Shown one piece after another: positions 8,482 through 17,726 of a DNA stretch of 64,000 nt. The position numbers and the translations under genes are program-made. The notes beneath the pieces were generated by a model. It worked only from the letters and a program-made list of their open reading frames with translations. It was not told where the DNA came from and ran no database searches. Source of the DNA: Streptomyces antimycoticus (lineage in GTDB: Bacteria; Actinomycetota; Actinomycetes; Streptomycetales; Streptomycetaceae); assembly GCF_005405925.1 (NCBI RefSeq), contig NZ_BJHV01000001.1, forward strand, positions 5,146,001 to 5,210,000, in the 5' to 3' direction. Numbering within the stretch: the first letter of the stretch is position 1; each line of letters starts with the position of its first letter.

Positions 8482-9459
8482 GTGAGCAGGCTCCATGTCG
8501 TCAGCGGTAAGGGCGGAACCGGCAAGACCACGGTCGCCGCCGCACTCGCGCTGGCCCTCGCGGCCGAGGGCAGGCGCACCCTGCTGGTCGAGGTCGAAGG
8601 CCGTCAGGGCATCGCACAACTCTTCGAAACGGAGCCGCTGCCCTACGAGGAGCGGAAGATCGCCACCGCGCCGGGCGGCGGGGAGGTGCACGCTCTGGCG
8701 ATCGACCCGGAGTTCGCACTTCTGGACTACCTCCATATGTTCTACAAGCTGGGCTCGGCCGGACGCGCCCTCAAGAAACTCGGGGCGATCGACTTCGCGA
8801 CCACCATCGCCCCGGGGCTGCGGGACGTCCTGCTGACGGGCAAGGCGTGCGAAGCGGTGCGCCGTAAGGGCAAGGACGGCCGCTTCGTCTACGACTCCGT
8901 GGTCATGGACGCGCCGCCCACCGGCCGCATCACCCGCTTCCTGAACGTCAACGACGAGGTGGCGGGGCTGGCGCGGACCGGCCCGATACACAACCAGGCA
9001 CAGGCCGTCATGCGCGTCCTGAAGTCGCCCCAGACGGCGGTCCACATGGTGACCCTGCTGGAGGAGATGCCGGTCCAGGAGACCGCGGACGGCATCGCCG
9101 AGCTGCGCGCCGACGGTCTCCCGACGGGCGGGGTCATCATCAATATGGTGCGGCCCGCGGTCCTCGACCACGAGGCCGTCGAGGCCGTCGCCAACGGGCA
9201 GCGCACGGCCGTCGCCAAGGCGCTCTCCCAGGCGGGCCTGGGCGGTGCGCGCCGCGGCGGCATGGCCGAGCGGCTGGTCGACCCACTGCTGGAGCAGGCG
9301 CGGGAGCACGCCGAGCGGGTGGCGCTGGAGCGGGCGCAGCGCGCCGAGCTGACCGGCCTGGGGCTGCCGCTGCACGAGTTGGAGCTCCTTACGGACGGCA
9401 TCGACCTGGCGGGGCTCTACCGGCTCGCGACGGACCTGCGCAAGCAGTGGCCGGCGTGA
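8482..9459 (+). CDS. ArsA/Get3-like ATPase, first of a pair
   Basis: 325-residue P-loop ATPase of the ArsA/Get3 (SIMIBI) class. The deviant Walker A is GKGGTGKTT, including the signature Lys that reaches across the dimer. A switch-II-like DAPPTGR follows near residue 150. There is no arsenic operon nearby, so arsenite efflux is unlikely; actinobacteria commonly carry this pair near wblA and its function is not settled. Translation begins at GTG. The stop overlaps the start of the second ATPase (GTGA at 9456-9459), suggesting equimolar synthesis of a heterodimer. Confidence 0.85.
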   Translation: MSRLHVVSGKGGTGKTTVAAALALALAAEGRRTLLVEVEGRQGIAQLFETEPLPYEERKIATAPGGGEVHALAIDPEFALLDYLHMFYKLGSAGRALKKLGAIDFATTIAPGLRDVLLTGKACEAVRRKGKDGRFVYDSVVMDAPPTGRITRFLNVNDEVAGLARTGPIHNQAQAVMRVLKSPQTAVHMVTLLEEMPVQETADGIAELRADGLPTGGVIINMVRPAVLDHEAVEAVANGQRTAVAKALSQAGLGGARRGGMAERLVDPLLEQAREHAERVALERAQRAELTGLGLPLHELELLTDGIDLAGLYRLATDLRKQWPA

Positions 9460-10868
9460 GCGGCGCCCGCCGTAAGGGCGCCACGGACAACGAGTCGTAC
9501 GCAGGAGGCGGCATGGGCATGGACGTGGCACCCGGGCTGGACATCGACGTCCTGCTGGACGATCCGCAGACCCGCATCGTGGTGTGCTGCGGCTCCGGCG
9601 GCGTCGGCAAGACCACCACCGCCGCCGCCCTGGGCGTACGGGCCGCCGAGCGCGGCCGTAAGGTCGTCGTCCTCACCATCGACCCGGCCCGCCGGCTCGC
9701 CCAGTCCATGGGCATCGACGCGCTCGACAACATCCCGCGCCGGGTGGAGGGCGTCGGCGACGGGAACGGCGGCGAACTGCACGCCATGATGCTGGACATG
9801 AAGCGGACCTTCGACGAGTTCGTCGAGGCGCACGCCGACCCCGAGCGCGCCCGGGCCATCCTCGCGAACCCCTTCTACCAGTCGCTCTCGGCCGGTTTCG
9901 CGGGCACGCAGGAGTACATGGCCATGGAGAAGCTCGGCCAGCTCCGGGCCCGCGACGAATGGGACCTGATCATCGTCGACACCCCGCCCAGCCGGTCGGC
10001 GCTGGACTTCCTGGACGCGCCGAAACGTCTCGGCTCCTTCCTGGACGGGAAGTTCATCAAGGTGCTGATGGCGCCGGCGAAGGTGGGCGGCAAGGCCGGG
10101 ATGAAGTTCCTGAACGTGGGCGTGTCGATGATGACGGGCACGGTCAGCAAGGTGCTCGGCGGGCAGCTCATGCGCGACGTTCAGACGTTTGCTGCCGCGA
10201 TGGACACCATGTTCGGCGGATTCCGTACTCGCGCGGAGGCCACCTACCGGCTACTGCAGGCTCCCGGTACCGCCTTCCTCGTGGTGGCCGCACCCGAGCG
10301 GGACGCCCTGCGGGAGGCCGCGTACTTCGTCGAACGCCTGGCCGCGGACCAGATGCCGCTGGCCGGGCTGGTGCTGAACCGGGTGCACGGCAGCGGGGCC
10401 GAACAGCTTTCCGCGGAACGGGCGTTGGCCGCCGCGGAGATCCTTTCCCTGACGGGCGACCCCGCGGATCCGGCGGATCCGGACGATGCGCTCGCGAACG
10501 CGGTGGAGGGAAGCGATCCGGCCAAGAACGATGCCGGGGCAGAAAATCTTGCCGACGGCGGATTTGTCGATCCCCCCTCAGGGAATGCTCAAGCGCGGAA
10601 CCCCTCGGCAGCGGACCCCGACGTCTCCCCCACGTCGGCGGACACGTCGGCGGAGCGGCTCGCCGCGGGCCTGCTTCGGCTGCACGCGGAGCGTATGCAG
10701 GTGCTCGGACGCGAGCAGCGCACACACGACCGCTTCACGGCTCTCCACCCCGAGGTTCCGGTGGCCCAAGTGGCCGCACTCCCTGGCGACGTACACGACT
10801 TGGCAGGGCTGCGAGCGATCGGCGATCGCCTCGCGGTCCCACTGGAACGGACCAAACGCGCGGGCTGA
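9456..10868 (+). CDS. ArsA/Get3-like ATPase, second of a pair
   Basis: 470-residue partner ATPase. Its P-loop reads CGSGGVGKTT, so Ser replaces the signature Lys of the deviant Walker A, while the ordinary P-loop Lys is kept. Other motifs are TIDPARRLAQSMG (switch I) and IVDTPPSRSALDFLD (switch II). A segment near residues 340-395, rich in Asp, Pro, Ala and Ser, separates the ATPase core from a C-terminal helical tail. The GTG at 9456 is chosen because it overlaps the upstream stop; an ATG at 9513 is an alternative. The asymmetric P-loop relative to its neighbour suggests division of labour in a heterodimer. Confidence 0.85.
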   Translation: MSGARRKGATDNESYAGGGMGMDVAPGLDIDVLLDDPQTRIVVCCGSGGVGKTTTAAALGVRAAERGRKVVVLTIDPARRLAQSMGIDALDNIPRRVEGVGDGNGGELHAMMLDMKRTFDEFVEAHADPERARAILANPFYQSLSAGFAGTQEYMAMEKLGQLRARDEWDLIIVDTPPSRSALDFLDAPKRLGSFLDGKFIKVLMAPAKVGGKAGMKFLNVGVSMMTGTVSKVLGGQLMRDVQTFAAAMDTMFGGFRTRAEATYRLLQAPGTAFLVVAAPERDALREAAYFVERLAADQMPLAGLVLNRVHGSGAEQLSAERALAAAEILSLTGDPADPADPDDALANAVEGSDPAKNDAGAENLADGGFVDPPSGNAQARNPSAADPDVSPTSADTSAERLAAGLLRLHAERMQVLGREQRTHDRFTALHPEVPVAQVAALPGDVHDLAGLRAIGDRLAVPLERTKRAG

Positions 10869-11198
10869 GTCGGTGCCCGCGCGGCGGTCGGCAGCGCGCA
10901 TGAACGCGCATGAAGGAGACGCAGCAGACGCACCGCAGGCAGCACGCATAACGGACAGCGGTGATGGACCGTGACGGACGGCGGCGTCGGACCGCGGTGA
11001 CCGGCCTAGGTGACCATCGCCGAGACAGGCAGACGTACCGAGGCAAGCCGAGGCAGACAGACGAGCGGGCGCACGTGGCGTGCCTTGGCGGACACGGCGA
11101 CCCAGCAAGCGGCGCATGGCCCCCGGCGGCGCACACACGGGGCACGGCAAGCCACAGTCACCGGCGGCGCAGAGCGCCACCAGTGGCGCAGGTGGCGG

Positions 11199-11231
11199 CA
11201 GATCAATCGCAGATCAATCGCAGATCAATCG
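11199..11231. repeat. 11-bp tandem repeat, three copies
   Basis: Three exact head-to-tail copies of cagatcaatcg, noticeably AT-richer than the flanks and not phased to a codon. Confidence 0.9.
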
Positions 11232-11320
11232 CAGCCCCTCACAGACCAGCCGCAGACCAACCCCCGGCCCGCGTCGATCCGTTAGCCCGCGTCACCCGTG
11301 TCACTCGCGCCCCCACGGCC

Positions 11321-11342
11321 GACCGCGGCCCTGGCCGCGGTC
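11321..11342. terminator. Candidate terminator hairpin
   Basis: Perfect 10-bp arms (gaccgcggcc and its complement) around a 2-base centre, located between the convergent ATPase and wblA genes. Confidence 0.5.
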
Positions 11343-11501
11343 GTGCTCGGAGGCGTGCGCGTACCCGTACCCGCCCCTGACGAGGCGCGCCGTACTCGCA
11401 CCCCCACTCGTGCCGATGACGAGAGGTGGGTGAGGTGATGGTGAGGCGAGACGCTCACACCGGCAGGCCGTCAGCCGACCGCCGGCGCACCGCCGTCCGG
11501 C

Positions 11502-11837
11502 CTATCCGACCGCGGCGAAGCGCTCGTAGTCCTCGTCGTCGAAGGGCAGAATCCCCGCGCTGCGCTCGTACTCGACGCGCGCGGTCTCCAGGAGCCTGCG
11601 CCAGGAGGTCACCGTCGGCCGGCGGCGCAGCAGAGCTCGCCGCTCGCGCTCGGTCATCCCTCCCCACACGCCGAACTCCACGCGGTTGTCCAAGGCATCC
11701 GCAAGGCACTCGGTGCGCACCGGGCATCCGGTGCAGACCGCTTTGGCCCTGTTCTGTGCCGCGCCCTGGACGAACAGTTCATCTGGATCAGTAGTGCGGC
11801 AGGCGGCCTGCGCACTCCAGTCGGTTACCCAGCCCAT
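11502..11837 (-). CDS. wblA: WblA, WhiB-like [4Fe-4S] regulator
   Basis: 111-residue WhiB-like protein. The four cluster cysteines are C13 of AACRTTD, the CTGC pair and the C of TEC, in the family C-x29-C-x2-C-x5-C spacing. The turn motif GVWGG is followed by a basic segment (TERERRALLRRR). WblA in Streptomyces represses antibiotic production and is needed for normal sporulation. The ATG at 11837 (MGWVTDWSAQAAC) matches the family start; an upstream in-frame GTG/ATG would add 15 unconserved residues. Confidence 0.95.
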   Translation of the reverse strand: MGWVTDWSAQAACRTTDPDELFVQGAAQNRAKAVCTGCPVRTECLADALDNRVEFGVWGGMTERERRALLRRRPTVTSWRRLLETARVEYERSAGILPFDDEDYERFAAVG

Positions 11838-12222
11838 GCTGGCGCCGTCCTCTCCCGAATCGGAGCTCCCCCACGGCGACAAACGGCATATTCACCGTCG
11901 CCAGTTGAGGACGTTACGGAAGCGAGACAAGGCGCAACACCCCCTGCAGGCCCAATCTTGGATGGTCCGAACGGACTATGGGTACGCGGCAGATCACCCA
12001 ACGGAGTGAGCTGGCGACATTTGCGATTACTAGTGCAAATACGGGCAGTTCACCCGCCGAACAACGGGCAACTCAGAACAGAGGCCGCAATCCGGGCAGC
12101 TCTCATTACTCACTTGAGTGAGGGTGGAGGTGTGGCTCAGCCACTCACCTGTGACTGGCGTGAAACAGCGTATGCGAACACCCGGTCCCCTGTCCGGCGA
12201 TTCGAGACGTAGGCTGCGTCCT
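11838..12222. promoter_or_regulatory. Divergent wblA / penicillin-binding protein control region
   Basis: 385 bp of relatively AT-rich DNA between divergent genes. It must hold both promoters. The palindrome-like CTCACTTGAGTGAG (5-bp arms ctcac/gtgag) is at 12110-12123. wblA is known to be controlled by several developmental regulators; which sites act here cannot be read directly. Confidence 0.5.
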
Positions 12223-14496
12223 ATGGGAAACACGCGCTCGAGCGGCGGCCTGTCCACCGCTCAACAGGCCGCCAAGTTCCTCGGCGTCAGCGCGCTGGCC
12301 GGTGCCGTGATGGCCGGGCTCGCGCTTCCCGCCGTCGGGGCGCTCGGCCTCGCGGCCAAGGGAACCGTCGAGGAGTTCGACGGAATTCCGGCCAATCTCA
12401 AGACACCGCCGCTCAGCCAGCGGACGACGATCCTGGACGCCGAGGGCGGGGAGATCGCGAAGGTCTACTCCCGCGACCGGACGATCGTGAAGCTGAACGA
12501 CATCTCCCCGTATATGCGGCAGGCGATCGTCGCGATCGAGGACGCCCGCTTCTACGAGCACGGGGCGGTCGACCTCAAGGGCGTGCTGCGCGCGGTCAAC
12601 ACCAACGCGCAGGACGGCGGGGTCTCCCAGGGAGCCTCCACGCTGACCCAGCAGTATGTGAAGAACGTGTTCGTCGAGGAGGCGGGCGACGACAAGGAGA
12701 AGGTCGCCCAGGCCACCCGGCAGTCCATCGGCCGCAAGATCAAGGAACTGAAGTACGCGATCAAGGTCGAAAAGGAACTGGGCAAGAAGCGGATCCTCGA
12801 GAACTACCTGAACATCACCTTCTTCGGGCAGCAGGCGTACGGCATCGAGGCCGCCGCCCAGCGCTACTTCAGCAAGTCCGCCAAGGACCTGAAGCTGGAG
12901 CAGGCGGCGCTGCTGGCCGGTCTCGTCCAGTCCCCCAGCCGCTACGACCCGGTCAGCGCCCCGAAGTCCGCCAAGGAGCGCCGCGACACCGTTCTGCAGC
13001 GCATGGCCCAGGTCAAGGACATCACTCCGGCGCAGGCCGCCGCGGCCCAGAAGAAGCCGCTCGGCCTGAAGGTCAGCATGCCCAGGAGTGGCTGCATCAC
13101 GGCCGTCCAGGGCGCCGGGTTCTTCTGTGACTACGTCCGCGAGACCCTGCTCAACGACCCGGCCTTCGGCAAGACGGCGGAGGCGCGCGCCAAGCGCTGG
13201 ACCCAGGGCGGCCTGACGATCCGTACGACGCTCGACCCGAAGGCGCAGAAGTCGGTCCAGAAGTCGATCAAGGCGCATGTCTACCAGTCCGACCCGGTGG
13301 CCACCGCGGTGACGCTCGTCGAGCCGGGCACCGGCAAGGTGCTGGGGATGGGCCAGTCCAGGCCGTACGGCTTCGGTGAGAACGAGACCCAGATCAACCT
13401 GTCCGCGGACAAGTCCATGGGCGGCTCGAACTACGGCTTCCAGGTCGGCTCCACGTTCAAGCCGATCACCGCGGCGGCCGCGATCGAGCAGGGCAAGAAG
13501 CCGTACCAGCGCTACTCCTCGCCGTACAAGATGGCGTATCCGAGCCCGGTCACCACCTGCAAGGGGACCTGGACCAACGACGAGGGCGCGACCGTCGAGA
13601 ACGAGAACGAGAAAGAGGTCGGCCCGTACGGGATGCGGGACGCGACCGCCAAGTCGGTCAACACCTACTTCGTCCAGCTGATCAGCGACATCGGGGTCTG
13701 CCCGGTGACGCAGATGGCCGACAAGATGGGCGTCAAGCGCGCCGACGGCGAGGAGCACAACCAGGTGCCCTCCCTCACCCTCGGCTCCGAGGGCTTCTCG
13801 CCGCTGACGATGGCCAACGCCTACGCGACCTTCGCCAACCGCGGTGTCTACTGCTCCCCGGTCTTCATCGAGTCGATCACCGGCCCGGACCACAAGGAGG
13901 TCAAGGTCCCGCAGTCGAAGTGCTCCCGTGCGATGTCGGCGAAGACCGCGGACACCATCAACACGCTGCTGCGCGGAGTGGTCGAGGACGGCACCGGCAA
14001 GCAGGCCGGCCTCCAGAGCCGTCCGAGCGCCGGTAAGACGGGTACGACGGACGAGCGCAGGGCCGCGTGGTTCGTCGGCTACACCCCGAACCTGGCCGGT
14101 GCGGTGTGGGTCGGCGGCCCGGGCGCCAAGGGCGTCAAGATGGAGAACATCACCATCGGCGGCGTCCCCCACGACAAGGTCTACGGTGCGGACACCCCCG
14201 GCCCGATCTGGAAGGACGCGATGAGCGGCGCGCTGGAGGGCAAGCCGGCGCCGAACTTCGTGAAGGTCCCGATCAAGGACCCGAACGAGCGCAAGCCCCA
14301 CGACGGCAAGAAGCCGGATGACCGCGACCACAAGCCGGGCCGTGGCAACGACGACGGTGGCAACGGCGGCGAGGACAACCCGTGGCCGGACATCTCCCTG
14401 CCCCCGGACCTGATCGGCGGCGGCAACGGGAATGGCGGCAACGGTGGCAACGGCGGTAACGGGAATGCAGACGGCGGCTGGCACTGGCCGCGGTAG
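12223..14496 (+). CDS. Class A penicillin-binding protein
   Basis: 757-residue bifunctional peptidoglycan synthase. After a short cytoplasmic N terminus there is one membrane helix (about residues 20-45). The GT51 glycosyltransferase domain follows, with the catalytic-Glu motif IEDARFYEHGAV and GASTLTQQYVKN. The transpeptidase domain has the active-site Ser in GSTFKPIT, SVN as the second motif and KTGTT as the third. The tail from about residue 690 is Asp/Lys- then Gly/Asn-rich. The ATG at 12223 is used; upstream codons in frame look like leader DNA. Divergent from wblA. Confidence 0.93.
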   Translation: MGNTRSSGGLSTAQQAAKFLGVSALAGAVMAGLALPAVGALGLAAKGTVEEFDGIPANLKTPPLSQRTTILDAEGGEIAKVYSRDRTIVKLNDISPYMRQAIVAIEDARFYEHGAVDLKGVLRAVNTNAQDGGVSQGASTLTQQYVKNVFVEEAGDDKEKVAQATRQSIGRKIKELKYAIKVEKELGKKRILENYLNITFFGQQAYGIEAAAQRYFSKSAKDLKLEQAALLAGLVQSPSRYDPVSAPKSAKERRDTVLQRMAQVKDITPAQAAAAQKKPLGLKVSMPRSGCITAVQGAGFFCDYVRETLLNDPAFGKTAEARAKRWTQGGLTIRTTLDPKAQKSVQKSIKAHVYQSDPVATAVTLVEPGTGKVLGMGQSRPYGFGENETQINLSADKSMGGSNYGFQVGSTFKPITAAAAIEQGKKPYQRYSSPYKMAYPSPVTTCKGTWTNDEGATVENENEKEVGPYGMRDATAKSVNTYFVQLISDIGVCPVTQMADKMGVKRADGEEHNQVPSLTLGSEGFSPLTMANAYATFANRGVYCSPVFIESITGPDHKEVKVPQSKCSRAMSAKTADTINTLLRGVVEDGTGKQAGLQSRPSAGKTGTTDERRAAWFVGYTPNLAGAVWVGGPGAKGVKMENITIGGVPHDKVYGADTPGPIWKDAMSGALEGKPAPNFVKVPIKDPNERKPHDGKKPDDRDHKPGRGNDDGGNGGEDNPWPDISLPPDLIGGGNGNGGNGGNGGNGNADGGWHWPR

Positions 14497-14519
14497 CGAA
14501 GCCTCGCGATGAAGCGCCT

Positions 14520-14551
14520 AAGGGGGCCGGACAGAGATGTCCGGCCCCCTT
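14520..14551. terminator. Terminator after the penicillin-binding protein gene
   Basis: Perfect 14-bp stem (14520-14533 with 14538-14551) and a GAGA tetraloop, 24 bp past the stop. Convergent with the YqeY gene, so probably bidirectional. Confidence 0.8.
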
Positions 14552-14624
14552 CGCATGTGGGCGGGACGGCGACGCTGCGATCCTTACGGTTGCCACGGCG
14601 ATGGGCTGACAACACAGAGCAAGC

Positions 14625-14649
14625 GCAACGCAACGCAACGCAACGCAAC
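14625..14649. repeat. Pentamer microsatellite (gcaac)x5
   Basis: Five exact copies of gcaac followed by a degenerate sixth, in the gap between convergent genes. Confidence 0.9.
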
Positions 14650-14682
14650 GCACACAGAGAGAGCGCCCCGCCCGCCCCCTGG

Positions 14683-15153
14683 TTACCCGTCCGCGAGCTG
14701 CCGCTTCACCGCGGCGGCGACCCGGCCGCCGTCCGCCCGCCCGGCGATCTTCGGGTTCACGATCTTCATCACGGCGCCCATGGCCCGCGGGCCCTCGGCA
14801 CCGCCCGCCGCGGCCTCCCCCACCGCCTCGGCCACCAGGGCGTCCAGCTCGTCGTCCGTAAGGGGCTTCGGCAGATACTCGGCGAGCACCTCGCCCTCCG
14901 CCCGCTCCCGCTCGGCCTGCGCCGCGCGTCCACCCTTCTCGAACGCCTCGGCCGCCTCACGGCGCTTCTTGGACTCCCGCGCGACGATCTTCTCCACCTC
15001 GGCGTCGGACAGCTCACGGGCCCTCTCGCCCGCGACCTCTTCCTTCGTGATCGCGCTGATGGTGAGCCGGAGAGTCGAGGAACGCAGCTCGTCGCGCGCC
15101 CTGATCGCCGCGGTGAGATCGTCCTGCAGCCTGGACTTGAGCGTGGTGGTCAT
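14683..15153 (-). CDS. GatB/YqeY domain protein
   Basis: 156-residue protein of the YqeY family, related to the tRNA-binding tail of the amidotransferase subunit GatB. It starts MTTTLKSRLQDDLTAAIRARD and shows the family segments LRLTISAITKEE, a charged helix EKIVARESKKRREAAEAF, YLPKPLTDDEL and a C-terminal GAVMKIVNPKIAGRADGG. The full family length is present. Function remains unclear; a link to tRNA or amidotransferase activity is family-based speculation. Divergent from the metallophosphoesterase. Confidence 0.88.
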   Translation of the reverse strand: MTTTLKSRLQDDLTAAIRARDELRSSTLRLTISAITKEEVAGERARELSDAEVEKIVARESKKRREAAEAFEKGGRAAQAERERAEGEVLAEYLPKPLTDDELDALVAEAVGEAAAGGAEGPRAMGAVMKIVNPKIAGRADGGRVAAAVKRQLADG

Positions 15154-15221
15154 GGCGTCGAGTCTGCCAGCACTGGCCGGGAATCACCCGAAGATTTCTC
15201 CCCCGGCGGCGTTCTGCGACC

Positions 15222-16253
15222 ATGGACGACATGCGCGCGCGATACGGAGTACCCCTGGGAATCACGGCGGTCGGCGCGGCCGGCCTCGCCTACGCCGCCG
15301 GCTTCGAAGTCCGGTCCTTCAGGCTCCGGCGGATCACCGTTCCGGTGCTCCCGCAGGGGATGCGGCCCCTGCGCGTCCTGCAGATCTCCGACATCCACAT
15401 GGTGAGCGGACAGCGCAAGAAGCAGCGCTGGCTCCAGTCCCTCGCCGGACTGCGCCCCGACTTCGTGGTGAACACGGGCGACAACCTCTCGGACCCGGAG
15501 GGCGTGCCGGAGGTCCTGGACGCGCTGGGCCCGCTGATGGAGTTCCCCGGCGCCTATGTCTTCGGCTCGAACGACTACTACGGACCGAAGATGCGCAACC
15601 CCGCCCGCTATCTGCTCGAGAAGGCCAGCGGACGGCACGGGCTGAACGGCAACGCCCCGGTGGTCGGCGCCATCCACAACCCGTGGACGGAGCTCCGTGA
15701 CGCCTTCGACGCGGCCGGCTGGGTCGGACTGTCGAACACGCGCGGCCGACTGAAGCTGGAGGACATCGAGATCGCCCTCACCGGCCTCGACGACCCCCAC
15801 ATCAAGCGCGACCGCTACGCCGAGGTGACCGGCGGCCCCGAGGCGGGCGCCGACCTCTCCCTCGCCGTGGTCCACGCCCCGTACCTACGCGTCCTCGACG
15901 CCTTCACGGCCGACCGCTACCCCCTGATCCTCGCCGGCCACACCCACGGCGGCCAGCTGTGCATCCCCTTCTACGGCGCCCTGGTCACCAACTGCGACCT
16001 GGACACCCGCCGGGTCAAGGGCCTCTCCCAGCACCAGGCCGGCGGCCACACCTCCTACCTCCACGTCTCCGCGGGCTGCGGCACCAACCGCTACACCCCG
16101 GTCCGCTTCGCCTGCCCCCGGAAGCCACCCTGCTCACCCTCACCCCCCAGACCCCCTGACCCCACCCCCACCCGCCGGGACCGCCCGGAACGCCCCGACC
16201 TGCGAGACCTCGGAAACCGGATTTCGTCTCTGGCCACAGGTCCGCTAAAGTAG
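15222..16253 (+). CDS. Metallophosphoesterase, C terminus apparently frameshifted
   Basis: Calcineurin-like phosphoesterase (YkuE-like). One membrane-anchor-like helix lies near residues 9-28. Metal-site motifs follow: ISDIHM, NTGDN, GSND and GHTHGGQ. As written the frame runs to 16253 with an aberrant Pro/Arg-rich tail. Adding one C to the run at 16115-16119 gives the usual ending ([16 protein letters not shown]) and a stop at 16157-16159, so the true gene is likely 15222-16159. The missing base is either an assembly error or a mild truncating mutation affecting only the last dozen residues. Confidence 0.85.
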   Translation: MDDMRARYGVPLGITAVGAAGLAYAAGFEVRSFRLRRITVPVLPQGMRPLRVLQISDIHMVSGQRKKQRWLQSLAGLRPDFVVNTGDNLSDPEGVPEVLDALGPLMEFPGAYVFGSNDYYGPKMRNPARYLLEKASGRHGLNGNAPVVGAIHNPWTELRDAFDAAGWVGLSNTRGRLKLEDIEIALTGLDDPHIKRDRYAEVTGGPEAGADLSLAVVHAPYLRVLDAFTADRYPLILAGHTHGGQLCIPFYGALVTNCDLDTRRVKGLSQHQAGGHTSYLHVSAGCGTNRYTPVRFACPRKPPCSPSPPRPPDPTPTRRDRPERPDLRDLGNRISSLATGPLK

Positions 16254-16266
16254 AGCTCGTTGCTTC

Positions 16267-16340
16267 GGGGTGTAGCGCAGCTTGGCAGCGCGCTTCGTTC
16301 GGGACGAAGAGGTCGTGGGTTCAAATCCCGCCACCCCGAC
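16267..16340 (+). tRNA. tRNA-Pro (anticodon CGG)
   Basis: Acceptor CGGGGTG pairs with CACCCCG and the discriminator is A at 16340. The anticodon stem CTTCG/CGAAG encloses TTCGGGA, with anticodon CGG at 16301-16303. The T arm GTGGG-TTCAAAT-CCCGC is intact. No CCA is encoded. Confidence 0.95.
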
Positions 16341-16354
16341 TGAAGGAACACAGG

Positions 16355-16394
16355 TCAGGGGCCTGATCCGCGAAAGCGGATCGGGCCCCTGACT
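16355..16394 (+). terminator. Terminator after tRNA-Pro
   Basis: 18-bp arms at 16355-16372 and 16377-16394 with a GAAA tetraloop and one G-U pair, 14 bp past the tRNA. Confidence 0.8.
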
Positions 16395-16653
16395 CGTTCC
16401 GGGGGCCGTCTTGGGAGCCATCAGTTGGCGCGCAGTACCTGGCCGCGGTCTGCGCGGGCCGCGACGCCGATCGGCCGGCCCCATCTCGCCCCCGTCCAGG
16501 CGGATCAGCGCTCATAGGACATGCGGCCGGGGGCGCCATGAAGTAGCGACCAGTCAACTCGTCGCCGCGGCACCCAAGATGGCGTCGAGGCGGTGCGCCC
16601 CGGTCAGCTCTCGGTGCGGGCGCAGCACGGCTTCCGCGTACGGCGTTGTGTTG

Positions 16654-17058
16654 CTATGCGGACGCGTCGGTCCAGCCCTGGCGGCGGAGGACGGCCGGGA
16701 TGTCGGGGGCCTGGTAGTGCGCGCCCTTGAGGACCTTGCCGTCGGCGCGCAGGGTGGGGCGGCCGTCGGGGCCGAGTTTGGTCATATTGGCCCGGTGGAT
16801 CTCGGCGATCACCTCGTCGAGGTCGATGCCGTGGACCAGGGCGGTGCCGTAGGCGACGTAGACGACGTCGGCCAGTTCATGGGCCAGGTGGTCGACGGTG
16901 CCCTGGGCGCTCGCCTCGGCTACTTCGGCGCACTCCTCGGCCAGTAGCTCCTGGCGGTGGGCGGCGAGTTCCGGTGAGACCTCGGTGGGGGTCGTACGGG
17001 CGTCGAGGCCGAAGGCCAGGTGGAATTCGCGGACGAGGTCGGCGGGAGAGCGGCGCAT
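16654..17058 (-). CDS. MazG-like NTP pyrophosphohydrolase
   Basis: 134-residue all-alpha NTP pyrophosphatase-like protein. The metal-binding signature is readable as EECAEVAEA followed by HELADVVYVAYG (the ExxE...ExxD pattern). The C-terminal half (MTKLGPDGRPTLRADGKVLKG) resembles the HisE/phage MazG-like branch. Likely hydrolyses a nucleoside or phosphoribosyl triphosphate to the monophosphate and PPi; the substrate is unknown. Single gene on this strand. The roughly 260 bp between it and the tRNA-Pro terminator shows nothing recognisable. Confidence 0.82.
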   Translation of the reverse strand: MRRSPADLVREFHLAFGLDARTTPTEVSPELAAHRQELLAEECAEVAEASAQGTVDHLAHELADVVYVAYGTALVHGIDLDEVIAEIHRANMTKLGPDGRPTLRADGKVLKGAHYQAPDIPAVLRRQGWTDASA

Positions 17059-17261
17059 TCGTCCGATCGTACGTGGGGTGGGCGGTCGGGTGCGCCTGGG
17101 CGACGCGTGGTGTGGGGCGGGCGGTCAGGCGTCGTGGGGGCAGGGGGCCGTGGGGGCGTGCGTTGTGGGGAAGTGGCGTGCGTCGGCGCGCGGATCCTTG
17201 GACGGATGCCTAGGGTGAGGCGTATCAGGCCCTTGACCTCCGCCTCCGGGGTGGTGCACCG

Positions 17262-17684
17262 ATGAGTCTCAGCATCCGCAATCAGCTCCCCGCTACCGTC
17301 GTGTCCGTGACCCCGGGCGAGGTCATGGCCACCGTCCAGGGGCGACTGCCCGGGGGTCAGATGGTGACGGCCGCCGTGACCATGAGCGCCGTGAAGGAGC
17401 TCGGTATTGGAGAGGGCTCCGAGGTGACGGCGCTGGCCAAGGCCACCGAGGTGGCTCTGGCCACCGGGGAGGTCTCGGGGCTGAGCATCCGCAATCGTTT
17501 CCCGGGCACGGTCACCCGTCTCACGCTCGGGGCCGCCATGGCCACCGTTGTCATCGCCATCGGCGGTGACCAGGAGATCACGGCCGCCATTACCCAGGAC
17601 GCCGCGGCGGAGCTGGGGCTCACCGAGGGCAGCCGCGTCACCGCGCTGATCAAGTCGACCGAGGTGTCGCTCGCCACCGCGTAG
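17262..17684 (+). CDS. Di-TOBE (Mop) molbindin
   Basis: 140-residue protein made of two tandem Mop/TOBE domains, residues 3-68 and 74-139. Each opens with LSIRN and ends with TEVALATG or TEVSLATA. Stand-alone di-Mop proteins bind molybdate or tungstate oxyanions and act in storage or homeostasis. The two halves are clearly a duplication. No molybdate transporter or molybdopterin gene is nearby. It is followed after 42 bp by the truncated TerD gene. Confidence 0.85.
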   Translation: MSLSIRNQLPATVVSVTPGEVMATVQGRLPGGQMVTAAVTMSAVKELGIGEGSEVTALAKATEVALATGEVSGLSIRNRFPGTVTRLTLGAAMATVVIAIGGDQEITAAITQDAAAELGLTEGSRVTALIKSTEVSLATA

Positions 17685-17726
17685 GGCGATGAGTCGGTGG
17701 GGGTCGGGGGGCGGTGGATGGGTTGA

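Larger units (their letters stand above)
10869..11501. other. Convergent intergenic region before wblA
   Basis: About 630 bp between the second ATPase and the convergent wblA. No frame here has a recognisable start, ribosome site and protein character together. It contains the 11-bp triple repeat and the hairpin listed separately. Confidence 0.5.

Noticed and set aside
8254..9531. Long antisense frame through the first ATPase gene
   Set aside because: Only its last 51 codons, the DUF4177 gene, look like protein; the rest is the shadow of a clear ATPase.
8482..10868. Arsenic resistance operon
   Set aside because: No arsB, arsC or arsR nearby; the two ATPases are the actinobacterial core pair.
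12145..14484. Very long antisense frame through the penicillin-binding protein gene
   Set aside because: High-GC shadow; the opposite strand has all catalytic motifs of the synthase.
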